A DNA stretch of 55,104 nucleotides from Betaproteobacteria bacterium. Lineage in GTDB: Bacteria; Pseudomonadota; Gammaproteobacteria; Burkholderiales; SG8-41. The translations under genes and the position numbers were made by a program. Positions 44,464-53,419 of this stretch are shown here, piece after piece. The notes under the pieces are model-generated. The model was not told the DNA's origin, did not search any database, and worked only from the letters and a program-made list of their open reading frames with translations. The DNA lies in assembly GCA_003820645.1 (NCBI GenBank), contig RPOR01000010.1, forward strand, positions 1-55,104, given 5' to 3'. Position 1 is the first letter of the stretch, and every line of letters begins with the position of its first letter.

Positions 44464-45354
44464 TCAGAGCGGTCCGAGATAGGCCCGGGTCAGGGCCGTT
44501 CCGTGCAGCAGGGCGATCATCCCTGCAACGGCAAGGTATGGGCCAAAGGGGATGGGTACGCTGCGACCGCGGCCGGCGAACACGATCAGGCCGATGCCAA
44601 TGACTGCGCCGACCAGTGACGACAACAACAGCGTCAGCGGCAACATCGGCCAGCCCAGCCAGGCGCCGATCGCTCCCAGCAGCTTGAAGTCGCCATAGCC
44701 CATGCCCTCTTTGCCGGTCGCCCACCTGAATGCCCAGTACACCGCCCACAGCGAGAGATAGCCCGCTGCGGCGCCGATGACGGCGGCGGAAAGGGGGGCG
44801 AAAGTGCCGTTGATGTTGAGGAGCAGGCCCAGCCACAACAGCGGCAGCGTGATGCCGTCGGGCAGGTAGTAGGTATCCAGATCTATGAACGTCAGTGCGA
44901 TCATCGTCCAGGTAAACAGCAGTGCGCCGCCCGCGGCGATGCCAAAACCGAAATGCCAGGCGACATATGCGGAGAGCGCGGCGGTGAGGGTTTCGACTGC
45001 CGGGTAGCGCGAGCCGATGGGCGCGGCGCAGCCGGCGCATTTTCCGCGCAACACGAGGTAGCTGACCAGCGGGATATTCTCGAGCGCGGTGATCTGGCGG
45101 TTGCACGACGGGCAGGCAGAACGCGGCACGACGAGGTTGTAGCGTGCGGCAGGGGGTGCTTGCTGGCCAGCGAGTTCGGCACATTCGGCCCGCCATTGCC
45201 GCTCCATCATTTTCGGCAGGCGGTGGATGACCACGTTCAGAAAACTGCCGACGCACAGACCGAGCAGTGCCGCACTGAAGGTGAAAATGAGCGGATTTGA
45301 AAGCACGAGACTTATCGCCTGAAACAGGCCGACAAGAACGGCACAGCGATGCAA
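44464..45354 (-). CDS. pilD: Prepilin peptidase / N-methyltransferase
   Basis: GLCVGSFLNVVIHRLP; CPSC...CAGC zinc motif; FIDLDTYYLPDGITLPLLWLGLL; GMGYGDFKLLGAIGAWLGW. Confidence 0.94.
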   Translation of the reverse strand: MHRCAVLVGLFQAISLVLSNPLIFTFSAALLGLCVGSFLNVVIHRLPKMMERQWRAECAELAGQQAPPAARYNLVVPRSACPSCNRQITALENIPLVSYLVLRGKCAGCAAPIGSRYPAVETLTAALSAYVAWHFGFGIAAGGALLFTWTMIALTFIDLDTYYLPDGITLPLLWLGLLLNINGTFAPLSAAVIGAAAGYLSLWAVYWAFRWATGKEGMGYGDFKLLGAIGAWLGWPMLPLTLLLSSLVGAVIGIGLIVFAGRGRSVPIPFGPYLAVAGMIALLHGTALTRAYLGPL

Positions 45355-45409
45355 ACGCGAGCCGTCGGCGCGAACCGCATGCGGAGCCGGCTTATTGGCG
45401 CGGGAGTGA

Positions 45410-46639
45410 CTATACCGTCGATCCCAACTTGAAGATCGGCAGATACATGGCGATCACCATCCCGCCGATCAGTGTGCCCAGTACCACCATGATCATCGGC
45501 TCCATCAGGCTTGACAGTGCCTCGACCGCATCATCAACTTCTGCTTCAAAAAAATCGGCGACTTTGGCGAGCATCGCATCGAGTGAACCCGCCTCCTCGC
45601 CGATCATCGTCATCTGGATGACCATGTTGGGAAAGACGTCGGTGCCCTGCATCGAGGAGGTCAGGCTGGATCCGGTGGAGACTTCCGCCTGGATCTTCTT
45701 GGTGGCGAGATAATATTCGTAGTTGCCTGCAGCGCCGGCAACCGAGCCCAGCGCTTCGACCAGCGGCACGCCAGCGGCGAACATGGTTGCCAGCGTGCGC
45801 GTCCAGCGCGCGATGGCCGACTTGCGCAGCAGGTCGCCGAACACCGGAATGCGCAGCGAGAGGCGGTCCATCACCATCTGCATTTTTACGGAGCGCTTCC
45901 AGGTCCAGAAAAATGCATAAATGGCCGCACCGGCACTGCCGAACAGGAAAAACCAGTTGGCGACGACGAAGTCGGAGATGGCCATGACAATCAGCGTCGG
46001 TGTCGGCAGATCGGCACCGAAGCTTCTGAATACTTCCTTGAATGCCGGGATCACGAAAATCATGATGATTGCGGTAATGACCACGGCCACCACGATGATG
46101 GCAATCGGATAGAAAAGCGCCGACTTGATCTTGCTCTTGATGCCGAGGATTTTTTCCTTGTAGGTGGCCAACCGGTCAAGCAGGCTTTCCAGAATGCCGG
46201 CAGCCTCACCTGCGCCGACCAGGTTGCAGAACAGTGCGTCGAAATGGAGGGGGTGCTTCTCGAACGCCTGTTTCAGGCTCATGCCGGTTTCGACGTCGGC
46301 CTTGATGGTCATCAGCAGACGGGCGACGGCCGGATTGCTGTGGCCCTTGCCGACGATGTCAAACGCCTGCAGCAGCGGCACGCCGGATTTCATCATGGTC
46401 GCGAGCTGGCGGGTGAACAGCGTGATGTCCTTTTCGGACACCGAGCCGCCCATGCCCATCCGCTGCTTCTTGACTTCGACGACCTTGATGCCCTGGCGGC
46501 GCAGCGTGGCATTGACTTGCGCCTCGCCGCTCGCCTGCATTTCGCCGCGCACGGTTTTTCCGGCGCGATCCTGGCCGACCCAGCGAAACGTGTATTCCGC
46601 GATCTCCGATTTGCGTGCGGCAGCGGCTGCAGTTGCCAT
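45410..46639 (-). CDS. pilC: Type IV pilus/type II secretion inner-membrane platform protein
   Basis: LTLFTRQLATMMKSGVPLLQAFDIV-type T2SF domain repeated; EEAGSLDAMLAKVADFFEAEVDDAVEALSSLMEP. Confidence 0.94.
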   Translation of the reverse strand: MATAAAAARKSEIAEYTFRWVGQDRAGKTVRGEMQASGEAQVNATLRRQGIKVVEVKKQRMGMGGSVSEKDITLFTRQLATMMKSGVPLLQAFDIVGKGHSNPAVARLLMTIKADVETGMSLKQAFEKHPLHFDALFCNLVGAGEAAGILESLLDRLATYKEKILGIKSKIKSALFYPIAIIVVAVVITAIIMIFVIPAFKEVFRSFGADLPTPTLIVMAISDFVVANWFFLFGSAGAAIYAFFWTWKRSVKMQMVMDRLSLRIPVFGDLLRKSAIARWTRTLATMFAAGVPLVEALGSVAGAAGNYEYYLATKKIQAEVSTGSSLTSSMQGTDVFPNMVIQMTMIGEEAGSLDAMLAKVADFFEAEVDDAVEALSSLMEPMIMVVLGTLIGGMVIAMYLPIFKLGSTV

Positions 46640-46742
46640 AACGAGCCTCCAAAATCTTTCGATGAACCAATGGGTTACGATCGGTTATTAATGGAATAAT
46701 GCCTTTCCTGCGCAACGTTGTAAAGGCTAAACCGCACACCGC

Positions 46743-48038
46743 CTAAGGCCGCGCGGGCGCAAATACCCGCACGCTCTTGATGACCCGGTCCTGGGTCTGG
46801 ACAATCTCCAGCGGATGCCCGGCAATGCGGACGCTGGTATTGGGCTCGGGAATGTCCTGCAAATGTTCCAGAATCAGCCCGTTCAGCGTCTTCGGGCCGT
46901 CGAGCGGAAAACGGAACCCCAGTTTGCGGTTGAGATCGCGCAGCAACGTGCCGCCTTCGATGACGTAGCTGCCGTCGGCTTGGGGGTGCAGGCCGCGGGC
47001 CATCAGCGGTGACTGGGTGGTGAACTCGCCGATGATTTCTTCGAGGATGTCCTCCAGCGTCACCAGCCCCATGAGTTCACCGTATTCGTCCACCACCAGG
47101 CTGACCCGATCCTCGTGTTCCTGGAAATTCTGCATCTGCGAAAGCAACGGTGTGGCAGACGGTACAAAATAAGGCTCGCGGATCATTTCACGCAGGCTGT
47201 CATGGGTCAGTTCCTCGCGCTGGATCAGCGTCAGCGCATGCCGCACGCGCAGGACACCGATCACGTTGTCGAGCTGGTCCTGATAGACGATCACGCGGCG
47301 ATGGTGTGCGGTCGAAATCTGCTGTGCCAGTTCCTCGATCGGCAGATCGAGATTCACGGCTTCGATCTGGTTGCGTGGCACCATGACATCGTCCACGGTA
47401 ATCGCGCCGATCTCCAGCAGGTTGAGCAGCACCGAGGCATGTTTCTTCGGCAGCACATTGGAAGACTCGAGCACGATAGTGCGGATTTCGTCGATGGACA
47501 GCGGCTGGGGGCCGGATTCCTGGGGATGCAGGCGCAGCAGGCGCAGTGCGACTCCGAGCAGTGCATCAGTGGAGACTGTCAGCAACTGGACGAATGGCGC
47601 GGTAACGAAGGCCAGGCCGCGCATCGGCCAGGAGACGAAGCGTGAAATATTCTCTGCACTGTGCTGGCCGAGGCGCTTGGGCACGATTTCGCCGACGACG
47701 ATGGAGATATAGGTGACGATCACGACCACCACCGCTGTGGCGACAATACTGCTGGCCTTGGTTTCCATGCCCTGCGTTCGCAGCCACGCCGCGAACGGTT
47801 CCGCCAGTATGGCCTCACCGACGATGCCGTTGAGCAGGCCGATCGAGGTGATGCCGATCTGCACGGTCGACAGGAAGCGTGTGGGCTCCGCGGAGAGCTT
47901 GACTGCTGCCGCTGCAAGCTTGTCGCCCCGCTGCGCCAGCATCGCCAGTTTGGACTGGCGCGCGGTCAGCAACGCGACTTCGGACATTGCGAAAGCACCG
48001 TTGAGCAGGATCAGGCAGGCGAGTAACAGCACTTCCAT
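46743..48038 (-). CDS. HlyC/CorC (CNNM + CBS) family transporter
   Basis: AMSEVALLTARQSKLAMLAQRGDKLA; VPRNQIEAVNLD; LVVDEYGELMGLVTLEDILEEIIGEF. Confidence 0.92.
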   Translation of the reverse strand: MEVLLLACLILLNGAFAMSEVALLTARQSKLAMLAQRGDKLAAAAVKLSAEPTRFLSTVQIGITSIGLLNGIVGEAILAEPFAAWLRTQGMETKASSIVATAVVVVIVTYISIVVGEIVPKRLGQHSAENISRFVSWPMRGLAFVTAPFVQLLTVSTDALLGVALRLLRLHPQESGPQPLSIDEIRTIVLESSNVLPKKHASVLLNLLEIGAITVDDVMVPRNQIEAVNLDLPIEELAQQISTAHHRRVIVYQDQLDNVIGVLRVRHALTLIQREELTHDSLREMIREPYFVPSATPLLSQMQNFQEHEDRVSLVVDEYGELMGLVTLEDILEEIIGEFTTQSPLMARGLHPQADGSYVIEGGTLLRDLNRKLGFRFPLDGPKTLNGLILEHLQDIPEPNTSVRIAGHPLEIVQTQDRVIKSVRVFAPARP

Positions 48039-48102
48039 GTCGACACCTCAGTAAAAAATAGAGCGCCGCGGGCCATGACCACGGGGCGGGCCTGCGTACC
48101 GG

Positions 48103-48939
48103 TCAACCGCGCCCGAGCAGTACTTCGACGACGAATTTGCTGCCCAGGTAGGCCAGCACAAGCAGCAGGAAACCGGCAAGCGTCCAGCGCACGGCGACGC
48201 GCCCGCGCCAGCCGTGGAAATGCCGGCCGAACAGCAATGCGCCAAATACAATCCACGACACGATGCCAAAGATGGTCTTGTGATTGATCCGGGCAGCTTT
48301 GCCGAACAGTTCTTCCGAGTACATCACGCCGCTCAACAGCGTCAGCGTCAGCATGATGAAGCCGGCCCAGATGATCCGGAACAGCAGCGTTTCCATGGTC
48401 AGCAGCGGCGGCAGTTTCTGCAGGCCGGCGGGCAGTGCGCCCTGGTGCAGGCGACGCTCCAGCATCGCCATCAGCAGCACATGGAGCGATGCAATCGTGA
48501 ACAGGCTGTAGGCGAGCATGGATATCAGCAGATGCAGTTTGAATGCCAGCAACTCGGTATTCGGTACGGGGCGCGCTGCGGGCAGCAGCGCGGGCAGGAA
48601 CGCGGCGATCGCCGCTACCGGCATGATCAGTGCGTGCAGCCCATCGAGACGGTAGAACAGGCTGCCCAGCCAGTAAATCAGCACCGTCAGCCAAAGTATC
48701 GCGGAAATCGCGTCCCCGACGCCGATGCGCAGCACGTTGCCAGCCAGCATCGTGCCGAACAACACGGCAGCATGCATGCCCAATGCCACCAATATAACCA
48801 CACGTTCCATGGTGCATCGTGTTTGCGACACGACAGGCGCGACCGCCGCGCCCGACCAGTGCAACCGCCAGAAGTACGTCGACAGCGCCGCATAAAGAAG
48901 CGCGCTGATCAGATACGGTAAAATGCCCTGCATTGCCAT
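48103..48939 (-). CDS. CcsA/YpjD-like cytochrome c assembly family membrane protein
   Basis: Polytopic protein; HLLISMLAYSLFTIASLHVLLMAM; INHKTIFGIVSWIVFGALLFGRHFHGWRG; divergent from ffh as in many proteobacteria. Confidence 0.88.
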   Translation of the reverse strand: MAMQGILPYLISALLYAALSTYFWRLHWSGAAVAPVVSQTRCTMERVVILVALGMHAAVLFGTMLAGNVLRIGVGDAISAILWLTVLIYWLGSLFYRLDGLHALIMPVAAIAAFLPALLPAARPVPNTELLAFKLHLLISMLAYSLFTIASLHVLLMAMLERRLHQGALPAGLQKLPPLLTMETLLFRIIWAGFIMLTLTLLSGVMYSEELFGKAARINHKTIFGIVSWIVFGALLFGRHFHGWRGRVAVRWTLAGFLLLVLAYLGSKFVVEVLLGRG

Positions 48940-48967
48940 TGTCCAAGTTTACCCGAACGCAAATCCC

Positions 48968-50320
48968 ATGTTTGACAACCTGACCGGACGCTTGGCGCGA
49001 GTCGTCAAGACGTTGCGCGGCGAAGCTCGCCTGACCGAAGCCAATATCCAGGACGCACTGCGCGAAGTGCGCATGGCGCTGCTGGAAGCCGACGTGGCGC
49101 TGCCCGTGGTCAAGGCGTTCATCGACCGCGTTCGCGAAAAGGCGGTCGGCGAGGAAGTCATCGGCAGCCTGACACCGGGACAGGCCCTGGTCGGCGTCGT
49201 GCACCGCGAGCTGGTGGCGCTGATGGGCGGCTTCAACGAGTCGATCAATCTCGCCGTGCAACCGCCGGCCGTGATCCTGATGGCCGGCCTGCAGGGTGCC
49301 GGCAAGACGACCACTGCCGGCAAGCTGGCCCGGTGGCTGCACACCGAGCAGCGCAAGAAAGTGCTGCTGGCGAGTTGCGACGTCTACCGTCCCGCGGCCA
49401 TCGAGCAGCTGCGGGTGCTGGCCGGGCAGGTCGAAGCGGATTTCCATCCGGTATTGGCAGGCGAACAGCCACTGGCCATCGCGAAACGTGCGCTGGAATA
49501 CGCGCGCACGCATTATCACGATGTGCTGATTGTCGATACCGCCGGGCGCCTTGCGATCGACGAGGCAATGATGCAGGAGATTCGTGAACTGCATGCTGCG
49601 CTCAATCCGGTCGAGACGCTGTTTGTCGTCGATGCGATGCAGGGGCAGGATGCTGTCAATGTGGCGAAGGCGTTCAATGACGCACTGCCGCTGACCGGCG
49701 TCATTCTGACCAAGCTCGATGGCGACGCACGCGGTGGTGCGGCGCTGTCGGTACGGCATGTCACCGGCAAACCAGTCAAGTTTGCCGGTACCGGCGAAAA
49801 ACTCACCGGACTGGAGGCATTTCATCCCGACCGTATGGCCTCGCGCATTCTCGGCATGGGGGACGTGCTGTCGCTGATCGAGGACGTGCAGAAATCGGTC
49901 AACCGCGAGGAAGCCGAGAAACTGGCGCGCAAGGTCAAGACCGGCAAGGGTTTCGACCTCGAGGATTTCAAGCAGCAGGTGGCGCAGATGCGCAAGATGG
50001 GCGGCATGGGGGCGCTGATGGACAAGCTGCCCGCGCAGCTCGCCCAGGCGGCACAGGGCGCGCCGCAAATGGAAGACAAGGCGATCCGCCGCCTCGAAGG
50101 CATCATCAATTCGATGACGCCACTGGAGCGGGCCAAGCCCGAGTTGCTGAAGGCATCGCGCAAGCGGCGCATCGCGGCCGGCGCCGGTGTCAGTGTGCAG
50201 GAGGTGAACCGCCTGCTCACTCAATTCGAACAGACGCAGAAAATGATGAAAATGGTCGCCAAGGGGGGCATGGCGAAAATGATGCGTTCGATGAAGGGCA
50301 TGTTTCCGGGGATGCGCTGA
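48968..50320 (+). CDS. ffh: Signal recognition particle protein Ffh
   Basis: MFDNLTGRLARVVKTLRGEARLTEANIQDALREVRMALLEADVA; GLQGAGKTTTAGKLA; C-terminal methionine-rich M domain. Confidence 0.97.
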   Translation: MFDNLTGRLARVVKTLRGEARLTEANIQDALREVRMALLEADVALPVVKAFIDRVREKAVGEEVIGSLTPGQALVGVVHRELVALMGGFNESINLAVQPPAVILMAGLQGAGKTTTAGKLARWLHTEQRKKVLLASCDVYRPAAIEQLRVLAGQVEADFHPVLAGEQPLAIAKRALEYARTHYHDVLIVDTAGRLAIDEAMMQEIRELHAALNPVETLFVVDAMQGQDAVNVAKAFNDALPLTGVILTKLDGDARGGAALSVRHVTGKPVKFAGTGEKLTGLEAFHPDRMASRILGMGDVLSLIEDVQKSVNREEAEKLARKVKTGKGFDLEDFKQQVAQMRKMGGMGALMDKLPAQLAQAAQGAPQMEDKAIRRLEGIINSMTPLERAKPELLKASRKRRIAAGAGVSVQEVNRLLTQFEQTQKMMKMVAKGGMAKMMRSMKGMFPGMR

Positions 50321-50341
50321 GTATCCCCGGCGCAGCACGCC

Positions 50342-51193
50342 CTATTTCAGGCTGAAGCCCTGGCGCCGGATGTAGGCGCCGAAGTCCGCCCGTTCCGGCT
50401 CGGCGTACTGCCGCGCTTTGTCTTCGGACCACCCGTAGAAATCTGCGGTGCCGAAAGAGCCGGTGCGGCGTTGTTTGCCATAAGGGTGGTACGCATGCCG
50501 GCGCCGGTCATAGGCATCCACCTGTTCCTGCAGACGGCTCTCATCATAACGGTCGGTGTGCACCGTCACATCCAGCGGCAGGCGCGGGCTGATGTGGCCG
50601 GGACTCGAAGGGTAGCCGACACAGAGCCCGGCGACCGGGAATACGCCCTCCGGCAGGCCGAGTTCGCGGCTGTTGGCTGCCGCGGCATTGCGTATGGCGC
50701 TGATCGGACAGGTGCCGAGTCCGGCGGCTTCCGCCGCGCGGATGAAATTCATCATGACGATGCCGGCGTCCACTGCGGCATTCATGAAATGATCAAGATG
50801 TTCGTTGGCGAACGGCTTGCCTCGCCATTGGCTGATGCGGCGGATTCGGCGATTGTTGCCGCAGAACACCAGGAACACCGGCGCATCGAGTATCCAGGCC
50901 ATTTCCGGAATCGTCGCAACAATGCGCCGGCGTATTTCGGGGTCGGCAACGTGAATGATGTCGGCCTGTTGCAGATCGGATTTCGTCGGTGCTGACAATG
51001 CGCAGGCAAACAACAGGCGCAGCAATTCCGGATCTACCGGAGCCGCAGCATAACGCCGGATCGAGCGATGTTCCGCGATCACGGCAAGATCAGCCAATCC
51101 GGGCTGCGCTGCTGCCACAGGGAAATCGCAGCCATAGCGGGTCTGCAGTGCGGCCTTGATTCGGTCGGCAGGGGATTGGTCAGGAAGCGGCAT
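50342..51193 (-). CDS. Nitroreductase family FMN-dependent oxidoreductase
   Basis: EHRSIRRYAAAPVDPELLRLLFACALSAPTKSDLQ; AVDAGIVMMNFIRAAEAAGLGTCPIS. Confidence 0.88.
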   Translation of the reverse strand: MPLPDQSPADRIKAALQTRYGCDFPVAAAQPGLADLAVIAEHRSIRRYAAAPVDPELLRLLFACALSAPTKSDLQQADIIHVADPEIRRRIVATIPEMAWILDAPVFLVFCGNNRRIRRISQWRGKPFANEHLDHFMNAAVDAGIVMMNFIRAAEAAGLGTCPISAIRNAAAANSRELGLPEGVFPVAGLCVGYPSSPGHISPRLPLDVTVHTDRYDESRLQEQVDAYDRRRHAYHPYGKQRRTGSFGTADFYGWSEDKARQYAEPERADFGAYIRRQGFSLK

Positions 51194-51280
51194 TATAAAA
51201 CCTTTCTAAAACAACAAGTTATGTATTTTCAGGGGATCGCGGCCGAGGTTCGCGGCAAACCCGCTGTGCGGTCGTCTTGG

Positions 51281-51310
51281 TTGCGCCTGATGCAAAAAAT
51301 AGCGTAAAAT
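51281..51310 (+). promoter_or_regulatory. Candidate promoter of rpsP-rimM-trmD-rplS
   Basis: TTGCGC-N18-TAAAAT in the only intergenic gap upstream of rpsP. Confidence 0.45.
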
Positions 51311-51349
51311 CCGCCCCTTTCGACTTTCTCGGTCGCCAGGAATCTCCTC

Positions 51350-51607
51350 ATGGTCGTTATCCGTTTGGCACGTGGGGGCGCAAAAAAGCGCCCGTTTTTC
51401 AATTTCGTTGTTGCCGATTCGCGGTTTCCGCGCGACGGTCGCTTCATCGAGCGCCTTGGATTCTACAATCCCAAGGCACCTGAAGGTCGCGAGCGTCTGC
51501 GCATCAATCGCGAGCGCCTCGCGTTCTGGCAGGGCAAGGGTGCACTACTGTCCGATACCGTGACCCGGCTCGTCAAGCAGGCTGGTGAGCAAACAGCCGC
51601 CGCCTGA
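51350..51607 (+). CDS. rpsP: 30S ribosomal protein S16
   Basis: [41 protein letters not shown]. Confidence 0.97.
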   Translation: MVVIRLARGGAKKRPFFNFVVADSRFPRDGRFIERLGFYNPKAPEGRERLRINRERLAFWQGKGALLSDTVTRLVKQAGEQTAAA

Positions 51608-52100
51608 GCGGCTGGTGGTGATGGGGCGCGTCGTCGCGCCCTACGGTATCAAAGGCTGGATCAAGGTCCAGACCTTTACGCAGCAGCAGCGGGGATTGCT
51701 CGATTACCCGGTGTGGCAGGTGGGGCAGGAAGGCACCTGGCAGGCGCGATCGGTTGAAGCGGCGAAGGTGCACGGGGCCACCGTCGTGGCCAAACTGGAA
51801 GGCATCGCCGATCGCGGGCAGGCGGCGGCACTGCGGCGCATGCAGATCGCGATATCGCGCGACGATTTTCCGGCAGCTGCGGCTGGAGAGTTTTACTGGG
51901 CCGATCTGATCGGCCTGAAAGTGGTCAATGTGGCCGGTGTGACGCTGGGGAATGTGGCCCGCGTTTTCGAAACCGGCGCAAATGATGTGCTGGTCGTTGA
52001 AGGCGAGCGTGAACGGTTGCTGCCTTTTATCGAACCGGTGGTCCGGAAAGTCGATGTCGCCGGCGGCATGATCATTGTCGATTGGGACGCGGACTACTGA
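51585..52100 (+). CDS. rimM: Ribosome maturation factor RimM
   Basis: [50 protein letters not shown]; overlaps rpsP by 23 nt. Confidence 0.95.
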   Translation: MSKQPPPERLVVMGRVVAPYGIKGWIKVQTFTQQQRGLLDYPVWQVGQEGTWQARSVEAAKVHGATVVAKLEGIADRGQAAALRRMQIAISRDDFPAAAAGEFYWADLIGLKVVNVAGVTLGNVARVFETGANDVLVVEGERERLLPFIEPVVRKVDVAGGMIIVDWDADY

Positions 52101-52864
52101 TGTTGCAGTTTGATGTCGTTACGCTGTTTCCGGCGATGTTCGATGCGGTAACGGAGCTGGGTGTCACCGGACGCGCAAGGGAACGCGGGCTGTACCAGTT
52201 TGTGGCCTGGAATCCGCGGGATTTTGCGACCAATCTGCACCGCACTGTGGATGACCGCCCTTATGGCGGCGGCCCGGGGATGGTGATGATGGCCGAACCC
52301 CTGGGCAAGGCGCTGCATGCGGCGTGCCAGCGGCAGCAGAGCACAGGTGTGGAGCGGCCACGGGTCGTCTACCTGACGCCGCAGGGCCGGTTGCTGGATC
52401 ATGCCAGGACTGCGGCACTGGCACGGGAACCGGGGCTGGTGTTGCTGGCGGGGCGTTACGAAGGCGTCGATGAACGGCTGATCGAGCAGCAGGTTGTCGA
52501 GGAAATTTCAATCGGCGACTATGTGTTGAGCGGCGGGGAACTGGCCGCGATGGTGTTGATGGACAGCGTGATACGGCAGTTGCCGGGGGCTTTGGGTGAT
52601 GCGGAATCGGCCAGCCAGGATTCCTTTGTGGATGGCCTGCTGGATTGCCCGCACTATACGCGCCCGGAATCGTATCGCGGGGCGGTGGTGCCGGCGGTGC
52701 TGTTGTCGGGCAACCACGCGCTTATCGCGCGCTGGCGGTTGAAACAGGCGCTCGGGCGCACCTGGCAACGGCGGCCGGAATTGCTGCAGCGCCGGGCACT
52801 GACTGCGGAAGAACGGATGTTGCTGGACGAATACCGGCAGGAGCAACAGGGCAGTACGGATTAA
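52100..52864 (+). CDS. trmD: tRNA (guanosine(37)-N1)-methyltransferase
   Basis: [63 protein letters not shown]. Confidence 0.97.
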   Translation: MLQFDVVTLFPAMFDAVTELGVTGRARERGLYQFVAWNPRDFATNLHRTVDDRPYGGGPGMVMMAEPLGKALHAACQRQQSTGVERPRVVYLTPQGRLLDHARTAALAREPGLVLLAGRYEGVDERLIEQQVVEEISIGDYVLSGGELAAMVLMDSVIRQLPGALGDAESASQDSFVDGLLDCPHYTRPESYRGAVVPAVLLSGNHALIARWRLKQALGRTWQRRPELLQRRALTAEERMLLDEYRQEQQGSTD

Positions 52865-52913
52865 CCGCGGACGCCATCGTGGCGCACGCAGCAAGTTTTG
52901 AAGGAGCATGAGC

Positions 52914-53327
52914 ATGAACGTCATTCAGCAGCTGGAGCAGGAAGAGATCAACCGTCTGGGCCGGAAAGTGCCGGAATTCACCACCGGTGACACAGTCATT
53001 GTCAGTGTCAACGTGGTCGAAGGCGAGCGCAAACGCGTGCAGGCTTATGAGGGTGTGGTTATTGCCAAGCGCAATCGCGGGATCAATTCCGCGTTCATCG
53101 TGCGCAAGGTATCGTCGGGTGAGGGTGTCGAGCGGACGTTCCAGACCTATTCGCCGGCGATCGCCAGCATCGAAGTCAAGCGTCGTGGTGATGTCAGCCG
53201 TGCCAAGCTCTATTACCTGCGCGGCCTGTCCGGCAAGGCGGCGCGCATCAAGGAAAAACTGACGGCCAATGTTCCGGCCGATGCTGAAACTGCGGTCGCG
53301 GCTGAAGCGGCACCCGCGGCAGAGTAA
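52914..53327 (+). CDS. rplS: 50S ribosomal protein L19
   Basis: [81 protein letters not shown]. Confidence 0.97.
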   Translation: MNVIQQLEQEEINRLGRKVPEFTTGDTVIVSVNVVEGERKRVQAYEGVVIAKRNRGINSAFIVRKVSSGEGVERTFQTYSPAIASIEVKRRGDVSRAKLYYLRGLSGKAARIKEKLTANVPADAETAVAAEAAPAAE

Positions 53328-53346
53328 CGTCCGAAGAGTTTTGAAC

Positions 53347-53371
53347 AAGGCGGCTGCGGCCGCCTTTTTTT
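53347..53371 (+). terminator. Intrinsic terminator after rplS
   Basis: AAGGCGGC-TGCG-GCCGCCTT followed by a T-run. Confidence 0.85.
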
Positions 53372-53419
53372 GCGGCCAGGCTTTCGCGCCCTGCAAGGGG
53401 TGCCCGCTACAATAACCAC

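Noticed and set aside
48011-50338. 775-aa minus-strand ORF
   Set aside because: Antisense to ffh and out of frame with ccsA; shadow ORF.
51277-51483. 68-aa plus-strand ORF overlapping rpsP
   Set aside because: Out of frame with rpsP and covers its promoter and SD.
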